Assembly (NCBI GenBank): GCA_020629595.1
Contig: JAHDDA010000122.1
Coordinates: 1-7,830, forward strand
Direction of reading: 5' to 3'
DNA length: 7,830 bases
Source of the DNA: Chitinophagales bacterium
GTDB lineage: Bacteria; Bacteroidota; Bacteroidia; Chitinophagales; UBA2359
The position numbers and the translations under genes are program-made. Shown piece by piece: positions 6,508-7,830 of this stretch. The notes below the pieces were generated by a model, which did no database searches, was not told the DNA's origin, and worked only from the letters and a program-made list of their open reading frames with translations. The stretch's first letter is position 1. Each line of letters begins with the position of its first letter.

Positions 6508-7824
6508 GTGAGTCAGGCATTTAAAATTAATGGTGGAAACCAACTGAAAGGAGAAATAACACCACAAGGAGCAAAAAATGAAGCATTACAAATAATATGT
6601 GCTACTTTGCTTTCAGATCAACCCATAAGAGTAAACAATTTACCCGATATTAGAGATATTCGATTTTTGATAAGTCTTTTAGAAGATTTAGGCGTAAAAA
6701 CAACCAAACATTCACCCAACGCTGTCACTTTTCAAGCCGATAATGTAGATTTAGATAAACTACTTACCGAAGAATACCAACACAAAGCTCGCCAAATTAG
6801 AGGATCGGTTACAACATTGGGTCCTTTATTGGGGCGTTTTCACCACGCCTATATTCCACGTCCTGGTGGTGATAAAATAGGTCGCCGAAGAATTGATACG
6901 CATTTGTTGGGTTTTCAAAAATTAGGGGCAACTTTCGATTTTGATAAAGAAAACAACCTTTTTAAAATAGATGCAAATAGCTTAAAGGGGGCGTATTTGC
7001 ATTTAGACGAAGCCTCTGTTACTGGAACAGGAAATTTAATTATGGCTTCTGTTTTGGCAAAAGGAAAAACAACGATTTACAATGCTGCTTGTGCACCATA
7101 TTTACAACAGCTTTGTAAAATGCTGAATAGTATGGGGGCAAATATTTCTGGTATTGGTTCTAATTTATTAATTATAGAAGGCGTTGATAAATTAAGCGGT
7201 TGCACACATACTTGCCTACCCGATATGATTGAAATTGGTAGTTTTATAGGAATGGCGGCACTAACGCAATCAGATATTGTAATAAAAGATGCAAAACCAG
7301 AAGCCTTAGGAATAATTCCTAGTGTTTTTGGACGACTGGGCATACAATTCGATATAAATACAGCAGGTGATATTCATATTCCAGAGCAAGAAATTTATGA
7401 AATTACCAAGTTTATTGATGGCTCTATTTTAACCATAGCCGATGCGCCTTGGCCCGGTTTTACACCCGATTTATTAAGCATAGTTTTGGTAGTAGCCACA
7501 CAAGCAAAAGGAAGCGTATTGATACACCAAAAAATGTTTGAAAGCCGTTTGTTTTTTACCGATAAGTTAATTGATATGGGGGCTCAAATAATTTTATGCG
7601 ATCCGCACAGAGCCGTAGTTATTGGCTTGGCACGTGAGGCACAATTGCGAGGCATTAAAATGAGTTCGCCCGATATACGTGCAGGAATTTCATTACTAAT
7701 GGCGGCACTAAGTGCCAAAGGACAAAGTATTATTAGTAATATTGAACAAATAGATCGTGGCTACCAAAATATAGAACAACGCTTGCAAGCTGTTGGTGCC
7801 GATATTGAAAGAATTGTGGTGTGA
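6508..7824 (+). CDS. murA: UDP-N-acetylglucosamine 1-carboxyvinyltransferase (MurA)
   Basis: MurA transfers enolpyruvate from phosphoenolpyruvate to UDP-GlcNAc in the cytoplasm, the first committed step of peptidoglycan synthesis. The 438 residues span the complete EPSP-synthase fold. QGAKNEAL (20-27) carries Lys23 and Asn24, matching E. coli Lys22 and Asn23. The active-site loop PGGDKIGRRR (119-128) has Asp122 at the position of E. coli Cys115 and Arg127 at that of Arg120. PGFTPDL (316-322) supplies Asp321 (catalytic Asp305 in E. coli). MFESR (343-347), PDIRAG (388-393; Arg391) and IDRGYQ (415-420; Arg417) complete the site. The start is GTG: an in-frame stop lies at 6493, no ATG comes between, and the first internal Met is far past the essential Lys23. 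Asp instead of Cys is known to make MurA insensitive to fosfomycin. The 119 bp before the gene hold no convincing promoter or terminator, so it may be cotranscribed with the glycosyltransferase gene. Confidence 0.97.
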   Translation: MSQAFKINGGNQLKGEITPQGAKNEALQIICATLLSDQPIRVNNLPDIRDIRFLISLLEDLGVKTTKHSPNAVTFQADNVDLDKLLTEEYQHKARQIRGSVTTLGPLLGRFHHAYIPRPGGDKIGRRRIDTHLLGFQKLGATFDFDKENNLFKIDANSLKGAYLHLDEASVTGTGNLIMASVLAKGKTTIYNAACAPYLQQLCKMLNSMGANISGIGSNLLIIEGVDKLSGCTHTCLPDMIEIGSFIGMAALTQSDIVIKDAKPEALGIIPSVFGRLGIQFDINTAGDIHIPEQEIYEITKFIDGSILTIADAPWPGFTPDLLSIVLVVATQAKGSVLIHQKMFESRLFFTDKLIDMGAQIILCDPHRAVVIGLAREAQLRGIKMSSPDIRAGISLLMAALSAKGQSIISNIEQIDRGYQNIEQRLQAVGADIERIVV

Positions 7825-7830
7825 TAGAAC

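Overview
The window is from the chromosome of a low-GC member of the Bacteroidota. Three things point there: MreB and MreD have the sequence style of that phylum (for example LIHEPMAAALGIGI in MreB and GMHASAAVF followed by AFIRP in MreD), MurA has the GGDKIGRRR active-site loop, and none of the genes has a clear Shine-Dalgarno sequence. A more precise placement is not possible by eye. All seven genes look intact and housekeeping. I see no tRNA, rRNA, insertion sequence, CRISPR array, prophage or defence gene.

Layout: (1) 50-2475, plus strand: mreB, mreC and mreD, the core of the cell-shape (elongasome) operon, with a 39-bp gap between mreB and mreC and a 1-nt overlap between mreC and mreD. 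(2) 2474-2509: a hairpin at the convergent junction, oriented to end transcription of the next gene. (3) 2541-3086, minus strand: an ECF-type RNA polymerase sigma factor with repeated TTAAACAAA motifs just upstream of its start. (4) 3254-5152, minus strand: a Uup-type ABC-F ATPase. (5) 5153-5293: a divergent intergenic region with back-to-back promoter-like boxes and a terminator-like hairpin in the presumed ABC-F leader. (6) 5294-6388, plus strand: a GT4 glycosyltransferase. (7) 6508-7824, plus strand: murA, starting at GTG and ending 6 bases before the window edge.

Four or five of the genes concern the cell envelope. MurA makes the first committed peptidoglycan precursor, MreBCD organise the wall synthesis machinery that consumes it, and the GT4 enzyme probably builds a surface glycan. 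The sigma factor and the ABC-F protein are regulatory or ribosome-linked and have no demonstrated connection to the envelope genes beyond proximity.

I do not see a previously undescribed system. The points most worth a second look are the Asp in place of the fosfomycin-reactive Cys in MurA, the attenuator-like hairpin and abutting divergent promoter boxes upstream of uup, the repeat motif upstream of the sigma gene, and the mre cluster ending without the usual PBP2 and RodA genes.
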